A DNA stretch of 22,141 bases from Myxococcales bacterium (lineage in GTDB: Bacteria; Myxococcota_C; UBA6777): positions 4,959 to 27,099 of the forward strand of contig JALTMC010000080.1 in NCBI GenBank assembly GCA_027005175.1, in the 5' to 3' direction. The position numbers and the translations under genes are program-made. The notes under the pieces were generated by a model. That model worked only from the letters and a program-made list of their open reading frames with translations. It was not told the DNA's origin and searched no databases. Shown piece by piece: positions 8,306 through 17,868 of the stretch (position 1 is its first letter; each line of letters opens with the position of its first letter).

Positions 8306-11300
8306 TTATTGTTTGGGGGGAGCGGCTTCGCGAACGACAGCACCGTATTTGGGGGAGAGGATGAGGAGAGAGAATCGCTTGACTTGGTTGAGGGTGTTTG
8401 TACTCAGGGAGCTATAATCAAAGCGTCCACGAAGATCGGTATATCCGTCTTTGTAGAAGATCACAGAGCCATTGTTAAGTTTGGCATATACCTTGACATA
8501 GACCTTGGGTAGCACCTTGTCTGGGCTGGCGGAAGCAACACGAAGCTGTCCGTAATTCTCGGAGATCTGGACATTGAGAGAGTTGGAGAAATAAGCTCGG
8601 GCACGTTGCAAGCCAGCAGCAGAGATCTCCACCATCACATTGCTGTTGTGAAACCGCTTGGGCAGCGAGAGTGTCGTCACATTCCCCTTCTTGGTCGCTT
8701 TGACAAGCTGAACCAGGTTGGGTTGGATGAACGCAAACTGGTTGGAATGTTTTTGAACAAAGGGACTGCGAGAGAATAGAAGTTCAATATCCATCAAGTA
8801 GTAATGGATTCGGAACTGACTGATATTGCGGTGTGATATCGCAATATTTTTGTCCTTCAACGCAAAGCTAAAGCTCGCTGATCTCGCAGCTTGTTGTGTT
8901 TGTTTTTGGTTGTGGTCCTTGGGATTCACCACCTTCGACTGCTTGGTTTTTCCTTCAATTTCGTCCAACTGGTGGAGTGCGTTAACAAAACGAGCTTGCC
9001 ATCGATTCACCGGATAATTCCGATATTTCTCCGCTACAGTGCGAGCTACTTTGAGATTTCCACTGTAAAAAGACAGATACACTTTGAAGTAGTCGTACTG
9101 CAAGCGATTCATCAGTTTGGATGGATGAATGCCAGAAAATAAGGTCAATGCTGTCGCAATACGATCTTGCAGTAGCATGTAGTATGTCGCATCCAATCGG
9201 TCTTTGCCTGTGAGAGCCTTGTGATACGTAAGAAGCTTCAGAAATCGCTTGTATTGTCGTAGCAGTCGATTGTTTACGATTCGAGGTTTTCGTGCGAGAC
9301 GATGAGCTCTTGCGTTCACCAATGGGCTGTACTCCATATGCTCATAGGTTCGTCGAGCCACTGGGTTGAGTGTCAACAGAGGAGAGTTAATACTCATACC
9401 CACGTTGCGCGAAAAAGAGGTGTGGTGCTGAATATAGTCTTGCATCGCAGCTTCATCATTGTGTTTAAAGCCATAGCCCCACAAGGTTCGATGATAAACA
9501 TGATGCTTTCGCAGCAATGCGATGACGGAGGTAAAGACACTTTTGCTTTTCATGCGCCAAGCGATCCTGGCCAGATTGGTTCGTTGTAGATTGTGCGTCT
9601 CCAAGTAGTTCAGCACATCTTTGAGGGAGCCACGCTGTGAGACATAGCCCCAGCTTTGCTTGTCTACTTTGCTCGGTTGATTCACAACCTTGATCGGCTT
9701 GGGAGCAGCAAAGGCGAGGAGCTTTCCATTGCGAGAGACATGTACAGGAAAGTGGTCAAATGAGCCAGCCCTGGGGAAGTAGAAATAATAGTTGAATCGA
9801 CGGGTCCGATAGGCACCCAGATTAACGTTGAGAGTATGAGTATAACGCCCGTTTGACACAGGCAAAGCACCCTGTGGGATCTGGACCAACAACTCCAATT
9901 TTTGCCGGGTTCCAGTGGGATTGGTTACAACAACCTGACAACCATAGACCTTGCGAGCCAGAAACTCATCGCTGATATAACGCTCAACACGACGCCCACG
10001 TATATATCGATATCTCCGACTGCGTTGATAGAAGTTTTGACTCACCAAGATCGGTGTCTTGGTTTTGGGTGCCTCAGCCTCCTGGATCGCTTTGAAGAAT
10101 ACGAGTAATTCGCCTCCAGCTCGCAAGACAAGATTAACTTTTTTTAAGGTTGTCTTGTGTTTGGGAGACGTAAAAGGCAAATCCAACACAGACAATGCAA
10201 ACATCATTTCTGTAAAGTTGCGGGATGCTTGTGCCACATGCTTGGAAGCAAATGGCTTGCGACTATCATGGGCAGCATAATCTCGCCAAAATGCGTTCAC
10301 ACGAACAAGGCTAGCGTTTTGAGCCGAGATGGGCAAACGATAGTAGTTATTTTCCACCCACTCCTTTGTCTTTTCTAAAGCTCGATAGTACTGACGGAGC
10401 TTTCTACGAAGCTGCATCTCTTTTTCAGCTCGCTCGTAACGCCCAATTAAGCCATTCTTTTTACCTTCCAAGAGACTACGAAACCGACGACGAGCCCTTC
10501 GCTTTGATTTTTTCCTATACTGAAGATAGCGAGCAGGTGCTTTGGGAGAAGGTGCAGCCGTTGGCCTCGCAACCGTAGACGGAGCATCATCACTGTCATC
10601 AAGCGACTTACTCGCGTCTTTCTGCTGTCGCAGTTTCTCCGCCAGCTTACGCAAGTTGCCCAAAGGCCCTCGTGTTTGTAACGCTCCCAACTGCAACACC
10701 GTCTCAAAATGAAGCCTTGTCTGCCGTGGGTTGGGACGTAGTATCTCAAACAACTCGCGAAGGTGTCGAGCGGTCTGAGCCTTCTCTCCCACCAGATGTT
10801 GCGCCAACAAGATCCTCTCAACCATATTGAGTTGACTGTACGCCCAAGGACGAAGATAAGCGACAGGGTCATCTCCCAGTAGCCAGTGATCCATAAATGT
10901 CTTGTCTTTTTTATTCTTAAGGTAGGGTAAGACCACTTTTTGAAAAAAGACTGGATCTTTCTTATACAAAAAGAAGTGTAGCTCATGACAAGCATACTTA
11001 CTGTATTTTTTGCGCTTCTCTTTGTCACTTAATGTGGGCCAACTCAACACAAAGCGAAAAGCCCGAAGCTTGCTGCTTCGGTTGAGAGTCGAGAACAAGG
11101 TGTACACTTTGCTTAAGCTATCTGTAATCTCAAACTTTGATGTGGTGATGTCCTTAAGCTCAAACGATTGACCTTTGCCCACTTTTTCAATACGCGACTG
11201 TTGGGTATAATGTTTCTTGGACGAAAGATTCGCACGCAACCGCAGGTCTTTCGGTGTGAGAGGAGTCTCATCCACAGTCAGACGACGATAGGCCGTGTGG

Positions 11301-14300
11301 TCTGGGTCAATCGCAAGCACATGGATTTGGCTATGCCCGCCTAGCGCACTTCGCTTGACAGTCACAACACCATCTTTGTTGGGTTTAAGGTTAACCAGCA
11401 CAGCAGATTGCTCGGGTAAGAAATCGAGGTTGGGCAACACCATGCCATAGCTTCGACTCAGAAGGCGGCCTTTCCCAAAGCCAGCACGACCCCCTCCCCC
11501 ACGACCATAGCCGCGGGATCCCATACCACGAAAGCCATGCCCTGTCGTAGCACTTTGAGTTCGAGTTTGGGTTTTATGAATGGCCCATGGGTTGAGAAGC
11601 AAAGACGGACGCTCCAACATATTGCCCGGGTACTTTTTGGCATACTTTCTCTCGAGAATATAGCGGTACTCTTCCCCAATACTTCGCCCCACACGATAAT
11701 CCGATCGAAGCGGACGCCAACTCCACCAAGCCAAAGAACTTTTGCGCGAGGGATTCAAGAAATCAAAAGGATGAAACCTGGGAACATAGCGTGTCGCAAA
11801 GACATGGACACGGGTCCAGGCGTTCGCATTCACCAACTGAATACTCAGTTGTTTCTTGTCGATTTCCATCCCTGCGATCTGTAGAGGTTGGTTCTCACCA
11901 CGTTGAAGTGCTCGATGTTTTCCAACCCAATACTCCCCAACCTTCGTTCCCTTCGTCACACGGATGATGACGGTGTGGTTGAGCTTGTGGTAGCGCAACT
12001 CATAATCACCTGCGGGTAGGTCCTGAATCGAGACCAGGCCATTCTTCAAACGAAGCGAAGAAAAGTAATCAGCCACATAAGTTCCCGCCCGCTTTTCAAG
12101 CAGAGCCAACTCATCACGCTGTGGTTTGCTGGCCTTTCCTGGATAGGGCAAATACAATGTCTGCCCTACATTTCCTTGCAGTTGAGAGGGGATGTGATTA
12201 TAACGGCTCGACAGGTTCCACTCCCGACGAATAGAGCCACTCGTTCGGGCACGCATCCAGGTAATATCCTTGAGAATGCCCAAAGAGATGCGACCTTTTG
12301 CGTTGGTTTGCAACTTGAAGTATTTTTTGTATTTCAAACCTCTATGCTTCAAATGCAAGTATACAATACGATGTGGCCAGGGCCGTCCTGTGCGGTCCAA
12401 GAGGTCGAGAAAATACCCAGCCGAAGATCGCCCCAAATGAAAGGTTGCTAAGTGAGAAGTTCGATCGATCTGATTCACTCGAAAGGAGCGATACGCCCTC
12501 AGATTCACCGTTTTATTCTGACTGACTTTTTTAATTGTACCTGTGAGGGTAAATGAAATCGATGACAGATTCTCGGGAACACGAAAGGAATAGCTCGACT
12601 CTTTGTTTTCATACAATTTAAAGTTCGCAACCTTGCGCTTGCTATGAACTCCAAAGCGGTCTGTTGCGGTCATTTGCAAGGAGACATTTTGAATCAGCTT
12701 CAGAGGTGCGGACTTCCCATAAAGAAGCAGTGTCGGTCGAATTAAGACGGTGGCCTGCTGACGAGTCAGCAGAGACTCTCGCTCCACAAAAATGGAGGCA
12801 CGGAATTGATAGGATTCCCGACGATGATAAAATCGGGCGAGAGACACAAATCCAGCACTTCCCAAGATGATCTTTTTCCATCCAGGCTTTGCTGTAAAAG
12901 GGATGTGAATGGAGCCAGATTTGTCAGCTCGATAGATCCGATTGGCATGCCAAATATGCGCTTGGGGAGCGAGCTTTCCAGCTTCGTCTAGGACTGTCAG
13001 GACATGACCTGCAACTCCAATGCGCTCCACAAAACGAAGTTTCCCCTTGCGAATCAAAGCGCGGCTATTTTTTCCATTGCCGATAAAGTCGATAACATAG
13101 ACACCGCGCTTGGTGAGCTTTGGGAAGGAAAAGGTGCGGCGAACCAGACGCAAAGGCGTCGTGTTCCCGTACCGATAGACCTTCTCCTGGTTGGCCACCA
13201 GACCATCTAGCGTTAAGTTGGCCTGAACCTCTCTTTGAAGCTTGCGGTAGTAATTTTTCGCATTAACCCGATACACCTTCACGATCAGGTTTTTAACATT
13301 CTTGATATCCAGAGCCAACGATACCGCTTCCTTGGCTCCAAAGATCTTTTTGTTGGTCGGAGCAAAGTTTAAGGTCACACGCTCTTTCAAGGATTTGAGG
13401 TGAGAGGCAGGCAACAAGCTATACCATTTCTCGGCATCGCCGATTCCATAGAGGAGCTTTGTCTCTGCAAAGACACGCTTGAGATAGCTACTATTTAAAT
13501 AAGCCGCATACGATTGATATCCCCCTTCTTTTTGAAAGAAGAATGTCAAGAAGGTGCGAACCAGCGGCTCGTCATTCCCAATCCTTGCCAAGCCTGTCAC
13601 AGAAGAAAATCGCGAGTATAAATTGGCCACATACCGACGACTTGGCTGCTCTCGTACATACTTGCTGTTGGCATACGTTGCATAGCGAGGAAGCTGGATA
13701 TAGCTGATAAATTTCTGTTGGTCAAATATGCCCTGCGATAACTCTACTTTGAGTTGGTGATACAGGATATTCAGCTTAAGTGAATTAAAGCTAGGAGGTA
13801 ATTTTTCTGCAAAGACCGAAAGTCTAGCGAGGTAAGCTTTGCGACTCTTGGCATCATCTTTCCAGTTTTGCTCCACACCAGGACGTAATTTTTTTAAGTA
13901 GATATTGACAAAACGACTCTCCTTCAACAAAGAAGGACGCCGCTTCAGCAGAGCGTCCATCTGTGAAAGCGTCAGCAAGTGATGAAGTGTCATAGAACCA
14001 AAGCCGCGACTGTACTTCTGTGCCAGATCTGCCGCGATTAAAGAGACGACCCCTGGATACATCGGATGCCTCAGACGCCTCAACAGTTTGCGTCGCAAAG
14101 AGCTACGAAGCTGTTGCTGGCTCAACCAAAACAAAGCATCGTTCGTAAAGCGACTGAGGCTATAGCGGCTGCGGGACAACGCTTTTTTCGACAGCGTTGC
14201 CCAGCTGATCTTACGGGCCGCAAGTGATGTGGGATACTGGCGTTTTCGACCTGCCACACTGCGCATATGAAAGAGACGAACCCCCATCACTTTGATCAGA

Positions 14301-14620
14301 TATCCCAGGCTCGTTTTGGGATCTGTGGAATAACGCAACAGAGCCTGCCGATTTTCGATCTCTTTGCGACGAGAATCATACCGATACCGTGCTGTCCAAC
14401 GCTTGAGCAATGCATCAACGTTGGATAGCTGCCCTTGGTTTTGAAAGTGAAGTGCGTGGTAATAATAATAATCCCGTGTACCTGGGATTAATTGTTTGAG
14501 AGGAACACTTCGATCGGGTGCCAAAGCAAATGTCTCTATAAAATCATTGGCTCCGGCATGTGCTGTGCCAGCACACAAAAGAAGTGTTGAAAACACAAGG
14601 CCCAACCATACTCTGCCCAT
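8306..14620 (-). CDS. Giant exported protein, distantly alpha-2-macroglobulin-like architecture
   Basis: The protein is 2104 residues. ATG at 14618-14620 follows AAGGAG (14628-14633 on the complement). A Sec signal peptide ends near AHA-GA (residue 22); the cysteine in LLLC lacks a proper lipobox. Residues about 25-420 are helical and rich in Leu/Arg/Lys. Residues about 430-900 hold several beta-rich segments such as VSLALDIKNVKNLIVKVYRV and RASIFVERESLLTRQQATVLI, which resemble macroglobulin-type beta-sandwich repeats. A Gly/Arg-rich linker lies near 1040, a helical region with YACHELHFFLYKKDPVFFQ near 1200, and a charged linker near 1350. The C-terminus has GYTDLRGRFDY and ends VVREAAPPKQ. 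No CxEQ thioester motif is present, and I know no assigned function. It is probably periplasmic or outer-surface. It lies divergent from the TPR gene and convergent with the MDR gene. Confidence 0.85.
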   Translation of the reverse strand: MGRVWLGLVFSTLLLCAGTAHAGANDFIETFALAPDRSVPLKQLIPGTRDYYYYHALHFQNQGQLSNVDALLKRWTARYRYDSRRKEIENRQALLRYSTDPKTSLGYLIKVMGVRLFHMRSVAGRKRQYPTSLAARKISWATLSKKALSRSRYSLSRFTNDALFWLSQQQLRSSLRRKLLRRLRHPMYPGVVSLIAADLAQKYSRGFGSMTLHHLLTLSQMDALLKRRPSLLKESRFVNIYLKKLRPGVEQNWKDDAKSRKAYLARLSVFAEKLPPSFNSLKLNILYHQLKVELSQGIFDQQKFISYIQLPRYATYANSKYVREQPSRRYVANLYSRFSSVTGLARIGNDEPLVRTFLTFFFQKEGGYQSYAAYLNSSYLKRVFAETKLLYGIGDAEKWYSLLPASHLKSLKERVTLNFAPTNKKIFGAKEAVSLALDIKNVKNLIVKVYRVNAKNYYRKLQREVQANLTLDGLVANQEKVYRYGNTTPLRLVRRTFSFPKLTKRGVYVIDFIGNGKNSRALIRKGKLRFVERIGVAGHVLTVLDEAGKLAPQAHIWHANRIYRADKSGSIHIPFTAKPGWKKIILGSAGFVSLARFYHRRESYQFRASIFVERESLLTRQQATVLIRPTLLLYGKSAPLKLIQNVSLQMTATDRFGVHSKRKVANFKLYENKESSYSFRVPENLSSISFTLTGTIKKVSQNKTVNLRAYRSFRVNQIDRTSHLATFHLGRSSAGYFLDLLDRTGRPWPHRIVYLHLKHRGLKYKKYFKLQTNAKGRISLGILKDITWMRARTSGSIRREWNLSSRYNHIPSQLQGNVGQTLYLPYPGKASKPQRDELALLEKRAGTYVADYFSSLRLKNGLVSIQDLPAGDYELRYHKLNHTVIIRVTKGTKVGEYWVGKHRALQRGENQPLQIAGMEIDKKQLSIQLVNANAWTRVHVFATRYVPRFHPFDFLNPSRKSSLAWWSWRPLRSDYRVGRSIGEEYRYILERKYAKKYPGNMLERPSLLLNPWAIHKTQTRTQSATTGHGFRGMGSRGYGRGGGGRAGFGKGRLLSRSYGMVLPNLDFLPEQSAVLVNLKPNKDGVVTVKRSALGGHSQIHVLAIDPDHTAYRRLTVDETPLTPKDLRLRANLSSKKHYTQQSRIEKVGKGQSFELKDITTSKFEITDSLSKVYTLFSTLNRSSKLRAFRFVLSWPTLSDKEKRKKYSKYACHELHFFLYKKDPVFFQKVVLPYLKNKKDKTFMDHWLLGDDPVAYLRPWAYSQLNMVERILLAQHLVGEKAQTARHLRELFEILRPNPRQTRLHFETVLQLGALQTRGPLGNLRKLAEKLRQQKDASKSLDDSDDAPSTVARPTAAPSPKAPARYLQYRKKSKRRARRRFRSLLEGKKNGLIGRYERAEKEMQLRRKLRQYYRALEKTKEWVENNYYRLPISAQNASLVRVNAFWRDYAAHDSRKPFASKHVAQASRNFTEMMFALSVLDLPFTSPKHKTTLKKVNLVLRAGGELLVFFKAIQEAEAPKTKTPILVSQNFYQRSRRYRYIRGRRVERYISDEFLARKVYGCQVVVTNPTGTRQKLELLVQIPQGALPVSNGRYTHTLNVNLGAYRTRRFNYYFYFPRAGSFDHFPVHVSRNGKLLAFAAPKPIKVVNQPSKVDKQSWGYVSQRGSLKDVLNYLETHNLQRTNLARIAWRMKSKSVFTSVIALLRKHHVYHRTLWGYGFKHNDEAAMQDYIQHHTSFSRNVGMSINSPLLTLNPVARRTYEHMEYSPLVNARAHRLARKPRIVNNRLLRQYKRFLKLLTYHKALTGKDRLDATYYMLLQDRIATALTLFSGIHPSKLMNRLQYDYFKVYLSFYSGNLKVARTVAEKYRNYPVNRWQARFVNALHQLDEIEGKTKQSKVVNPKDHNQKQTQQAARSASFSFALKDKNIAISHRNISQFRIHYYLMDIELLFSRSPFVQKHSNQFAFIQPNLVQLVKATKKGNVTTLSLPKRFHNSNVMVEISAAGLQRARAYFSNSLNVQISENYGQLRVASASPDKVLPKVYVKVYAKLNNGSVIFYKDGYTDLRGRFDYSSLSTNTLNQVKRFSLLILSPKYGAVVREAAPPKQ

Positions 14621-14871
14621 GCAATATCTCCTTGAAAGTTTTGGGTTCGGGTCATCCGTTCACAGCGCGTCCTAAGACAACACCATCGTGTCGGTCAGTT
14701 CCAACGCATGACAATCCAAGTCGTTTTGAAAATCTTGAAAACAGGAGCAAACTTTTTGCTCCTCTTGTGAAAACTCTATCGATGCAGTGACAGACAGTAT
14801 TTCATCAAAAAGAAGAGAGGAGTCAAGAGGAGAGAGCAAGCGAGCACACAGAGCATCACCACAGAAAGACC

Positions 14872-14900
14872 TTGACCGCTCAGAGAGTTTCCCCTAGCAT
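14872..14900 (+). promoter_or_regulatory. Candidate sigma70 promoter of the TPR-HEPN gene
   Basis: TTGACC at 14872-14877 and TAGCAT at 14895-14900 are separated by 17 bp. They match the consensus at five and four of six positions. The predicted start site near 14907 falls at the edge of the palindrome 14909-14928. Confidence 0.4.
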
Positions 14901-14908
14901 AACGAGCA

Positions 14909-14928
14909 CTGTACGGCCTTTCGTACAG
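14909..14928. promoter_or_regulatory. 20-bp palindrome at the predicted transcription start
   Basis: CTGTACG, six bases, then CGTACAG: seven perfectly paired bases per arm. It sits immediately after the candidate -10 box and 35 bp before the GTG start. It may be a repressor operator or a 5'-end hairpin in the mRNA. The half-site spacing (CTGT-N12-ACAG) does not fit the E. coli LexA box (CTGT-N8-ACAG). Confidence 0.5.
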
Positions 14929-14963
14929 GAGCGTGTCAAGACTTTAGCGAGTAGGGAAAATTC

Positions 14964-17636
14964 GTGTCGTTGCACAACGATTCAGAGATTCCATGTTGGA
15001 AGTCACCTGGCTCCAAACGTCCAACCCGATGGCTCCCTGTTGAGGAAGGACAACGTCGCCTCTCTTCCCAAAATATCTCCTTCATCCGATATCTCATGAC
15101 CTTGCTACAGCAAAACACAATGGCTGCGGCAACGCAGGGGATATCACTGCTCGACACTCTCCCCCCCGAAGAAGAACACCTCTTTGATCTCATCACGCTC
15201 CGAGCCCAATTTTTAAATATGTTGGGACAGGGCCAACGTGCTCAGGCGATCTTACTCGACCATGTCATCGCGATGGAAAGCGAAGAACTCTGGTTGCAGC
15301 GAGGGAGCCTACTGGTGGATTGGTTGGCAGAGCACAAGGAGGGAGATGTACACGAAGCAACGATTTCGATGCTCCGCAATATCTGCCAAACTCACAACTT
15401 CCTCGCCCCCTCCATGATCCTGGCCTCTGCTCTCTCACAAGGTCACGAGCGTCCCCCTGTCGAAGCCAGGGAGCTGTACAAAGAGATACTCCTCCCCAAA
15501 CGTTGGCGAAAACACCCCAAACGCATCGCGTTTTGGCTGGAGCACCTCGCAGGGGGATTCTTCTCGTATATCGACTTGCTCACCACCCGAGAGCAACACA
15601 AAGAGGCACGTCGATATGGCCGGATGATACTCGGCTTTCCATGGCACAAGTTTCCCTCTGTGTTCACTCAAAATGCCATGCATTTGCTGTGTCTGTCTTT
15701 GTTTCAGTTGGAACTATGGACCGAACAAAAGCAGCTCTGTGAAAAAGTGCGCCGCGTATGCCCCACCTGGTCTGAGCCTCATTATTGGTTGGGAACCCTC
15801 GCGATTCTACGAGACAATGCCAAACAAGCATTGGACCACTTTCACAAGGCGATCACCTTGGATGGGCTTGACGAAGTTCAAAAACGCTCCATCCTCAGTC
15901 GCTTAATGTCAGCCGGTGTCGTGGAGGGCCTCGACGAATTCTTCGAAGCCTTCAAAGACAAAGACCACTTGGACACTCTTCGCTTAAGCGTGCTCTACCA
16001 CCTGTATCGCGATGAGTTGGAGGAAGCTCTTCATCAATGTGATGCGATTGTAGCGATGGTTCCCAACGATCTCTCGGCACAACTTTATACGGTCTCCTTG
16101 CTGGAAGCATTGCAGCGATGGGACGAAGCAGAGGCACACCTGCGCAGCTGGCTTACTGAAAGCCAGCCCACTCTGTTTGTATTTGGACACCTGTTGTTGG
16201 GAAATCTGTGCCTACAAACCCAACGACATGACGAAGCACTCCACCACTTAAAAACTCTTGCCGAAGGCCCCTTCCCTTACCAAACGATACTCAACAAGCA
16301 ATGGCAGCGCAGCTTTCTCCTACTGTATGGCGAAAGTTTGCAAAGCGCAGGCGATACACAAGGGGCTCTCTCACGCTACCAAGAAGCTCACAGTCTCGGA
16401 GCCTCAGGCCCCCTATTCACCCGTATGATATGGCTTCTTATCCGTTTAGAGCGATGGGAAGATGCAGAGAAGATGGCTCGTCAAGCTCGACCCCACAGCA
16501 CCAATCTGCCATGGTTTCAATGTGCGACTCTGCAACTCCACGAACACTTCGAACGATGGGAGTCATGCCTGGAGGTCATGGAGCAGTTGGAACTACCCTG
16601 GTTTCAACAACAAGGCATCTTGCGAGAAGGACTACTTACCAAAGTTCGCACTTTAATGGCATGCAACAAGCCCTGGGAGGCCCTTGTGTGTTGTGAAACA
16701 TGGCTCGATTTTATGATGCAAGATCCAGAATTAAAAGAGATCCGACAACAGGTCTTTCACGCAGCCCAAAGTCATGTGAAAACGATGCAGCAACAACTTG
16801 GAAAACAGGCCCAAAAGATCGTTGAACTCGACGATCAAAAGAACCAGTGGAAGCAACAACAATGGGAGCATCAAAAACGAGAGGAGTTGTTTCACAAAGT
16901 AGTACAACAGGAAGGGCTGCACCAGGAGATGCGCTCCTTGCAACAACGCAACACATGGTTGCAGCAACACGCAAGCATGTCCAAGGAACCCGGCCAGCGG
17001 ACATCGTGGGAGCGGGAGCACCCAGAGCGATTCGAGAGCCTCTCCGACAACGCAAAAGCGTTGCTCTCCAATGCTGCCCTACTTTGGGACTCCCTGGCCC
17101 CCTACCCGGAGCAAGACCACGGCCCCGTTGTGTTGCAGATAGCCCGAGTCGTCGAGACCGAAGTGTATCGCTGCTTGCTCGCTCCACTGCTCACTCTCGC
17201 AGACCAGCAAGGTATCAAGACCTCCGAACTTCCAGCCCTCTCCACCGGAGATCTTGCGACCACGCAACACCGAATCTCTCTCGCAGACGCTGGCTCATTG
17301 TTATATACACACCTGGAAGTACAAGAACCCGATGGCTCCACAACTGTGATGCGAAACCCACGCAGCACTCCAGCGCAGAAACAACTTCTCAACGCCTTCT
17401 GGCGATCCCAACCTATCCAACAACTACCCTCGTCCACACAACGCTATTTGCAATCCCAGCTCCCCCTTGATCTGGTCACTCTGGCAAGACAAAGAAACCT
17501 TGTGAGCCACGCCAATCATGGCGAGTCTCCAACTCGTGTCTTGCATCGTCAAAAAGCAAAAGCGATCTTCCCTCTGGTGTGGGGGCACCAAAAACAAGAA
17601 GGGATCTTGAGTCAACTCAGCTGGTTTTCAGCTTAA
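14964..17636 (+). CDS. TPR and coiled-coil protein with C-terminal HEPN-like domain
   Basis: The protein is 890 residues from GTG 14964; an in-frame TAG at 14952 prevents a start further upstream. The ribosome-binding site is weak (GTAGGGA), so ATG 15096 (44 residues later) is possible but has no better site. Residues about 60-590 are helical-hairpin TPR-like repeats, for example HYWLGTLAILRDNAKQALDH and LYGESLQSAGDTQGALSRYQ. Residues about 598-672 are a Gln/Glu-rich coiled coil. From about 688 the helices LSDNAKALLSNAALLW and VVLQIARVVETEVYRCLLAPL look like HEPN helices, and RNLVSH (Arg844, His849) fits the R-x4-H signature with the usual Asn after Arg. HEPN domains with this motif often are RNases in defence or toxin systems, but some are inactive. 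There is no signal peptide, so it is cytosolic. No antitoxin (MNT) gene is adjacent. Confidence 0.8.
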   Translation: MSLHNDSEIPCWKSPGSKRPTRWLPVEEGQRRLSSQNISFIRYLMTLLQQNTMAAATQGISLLDTLPPEEEHLFDLITLRAQFLNMLGQGQRAQAILLDHVIAMESEELWLQRGSLLVDWLAEHKEGDVHEATISMLRNICQTHNFLAPSMILASALSQGHERPPVEARELYKEILLPKRWRKHPKRIAFWLEHLAGGFFSYIDLLTTREQHKEARRYGRMILGFPWHKFPSVFTQNAMHLLCLSLFQLELWTEQKQLCEKVRRVCPTWSEPHYWLGTLAILRDNAKQALDHFHKAITLDGLDEVQKRSILSRLMSAGVVEGLDEFFEAFKDKDHLDTLRLSVLYHLYRDELEEALHQCDAIVAMVPNDLSAQLYTVSLLEALQRWDEAEAHLRSWLTESQPTLFVFGHLLLGNLCLQTQRHDEALHHLKTLAEGPFPYQTILNKQWQRSFLLLYGESLQSAGDTQGALSRYQEAHSLGASGPLFTRMIWLLIRLERWEDAEKMARQARPHSTNLPWFQCATLQLHEHFERWESCLEVMEQLELPWFQQQGILREGLLTKVRTLMACNKPWEALVCCETWLDFMMQDPELKEIRQQVFHAAQSHVKTMQQQLGKQAQKIVELDDQKNQWKQQQWEHQKREELFHKVVQQEGLHQEMRSLQQRNTWLQQHASMSKEPGQRTSWEREHPERFESLSDNAKALLSNAALLWDSLAPYPEQDHGPVVLQIARVVETEVYRCLLAPLLTLADQQGIKTSELPALSTGDLATTQHRISLADAGSLLYTHLEVQEPDGSTTVMRNPRSTPAQKQLLNAFWRSQPIQQLPSSTQRYLQSQLPLDLVTLARQRNLVSHANHGESPTRVLHRQKAKAIFPLVWGHQKQEGILSQLSWFSA

Positions 17637-17714
17637 GACCACCTCCACCAAAGGCACAAAACCCCTATGTTTCCGTACTTTTTATCAAAGGTTCTGTCGA
17701 GCCAAAAGGCGATC

Positions 17715-17743
17715 TTGACATTTGTATTGCTGTTGTGTATAAC
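17715..17743 (+). promoter_or_regulatory. Near-consensus sigma70 promoter for the SCP2 gene
   Basis: TTGACA at 17715-17720 is a perfect -35 element; TATAAC at 17738-17743 is a five-of-six -10 element; the spacer is the optimal 17 bp. The predicted start near 17750 gives a 5' leader of roughly 120 bases, which contains a second AAGGAG at about 17772 without a usable start codon. This suggests high constitutive transcription of the SCP2 gene and perhaps the Ala/Gly-rich gene. Confidence 0.75.
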
Positions 17744-17868
17744 TACTTCACCTCAATGATTTGATCGATTTATAAGGAGAGACTGTATTTAGGTTTTTTG
17801 GCTTGAAAACACATCCTTACTTTCTCTTTGTTCAGTACACCCAATTTATTGTAGCATAAGGAAAAGAT

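Larger units (their letters stand above)
14621..14963. other. Divergent promoter region between the giant gene and the TPR-HEPN gene
   Basis: The 343-bp spacer holds no gene that I can support. It contains the giant gene's ribosome-binding site at its left end, a purine-rich run of AGAG repeats at about 14810-14836, and near its right end the candidate promoter and palindrome listed separately. I could not find a convincing -35/-10 pair for the minus-strand gene. Confidence 0.6.

Noticed and set aside
8306-14620. Classical thioester alpha-2-macroglobulin
   Set aside because: No CxEQ motif occurs; the mature protein has very few cysteines.
14909-14928. Palindrome as a LexA/SOS box
   Set aside because: The CTGT and ACAG half-sites are 12 bases apart rather than 8 as in E. 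coli, and the Gram-positive CGAAC-N4-GTTCG form is absent.
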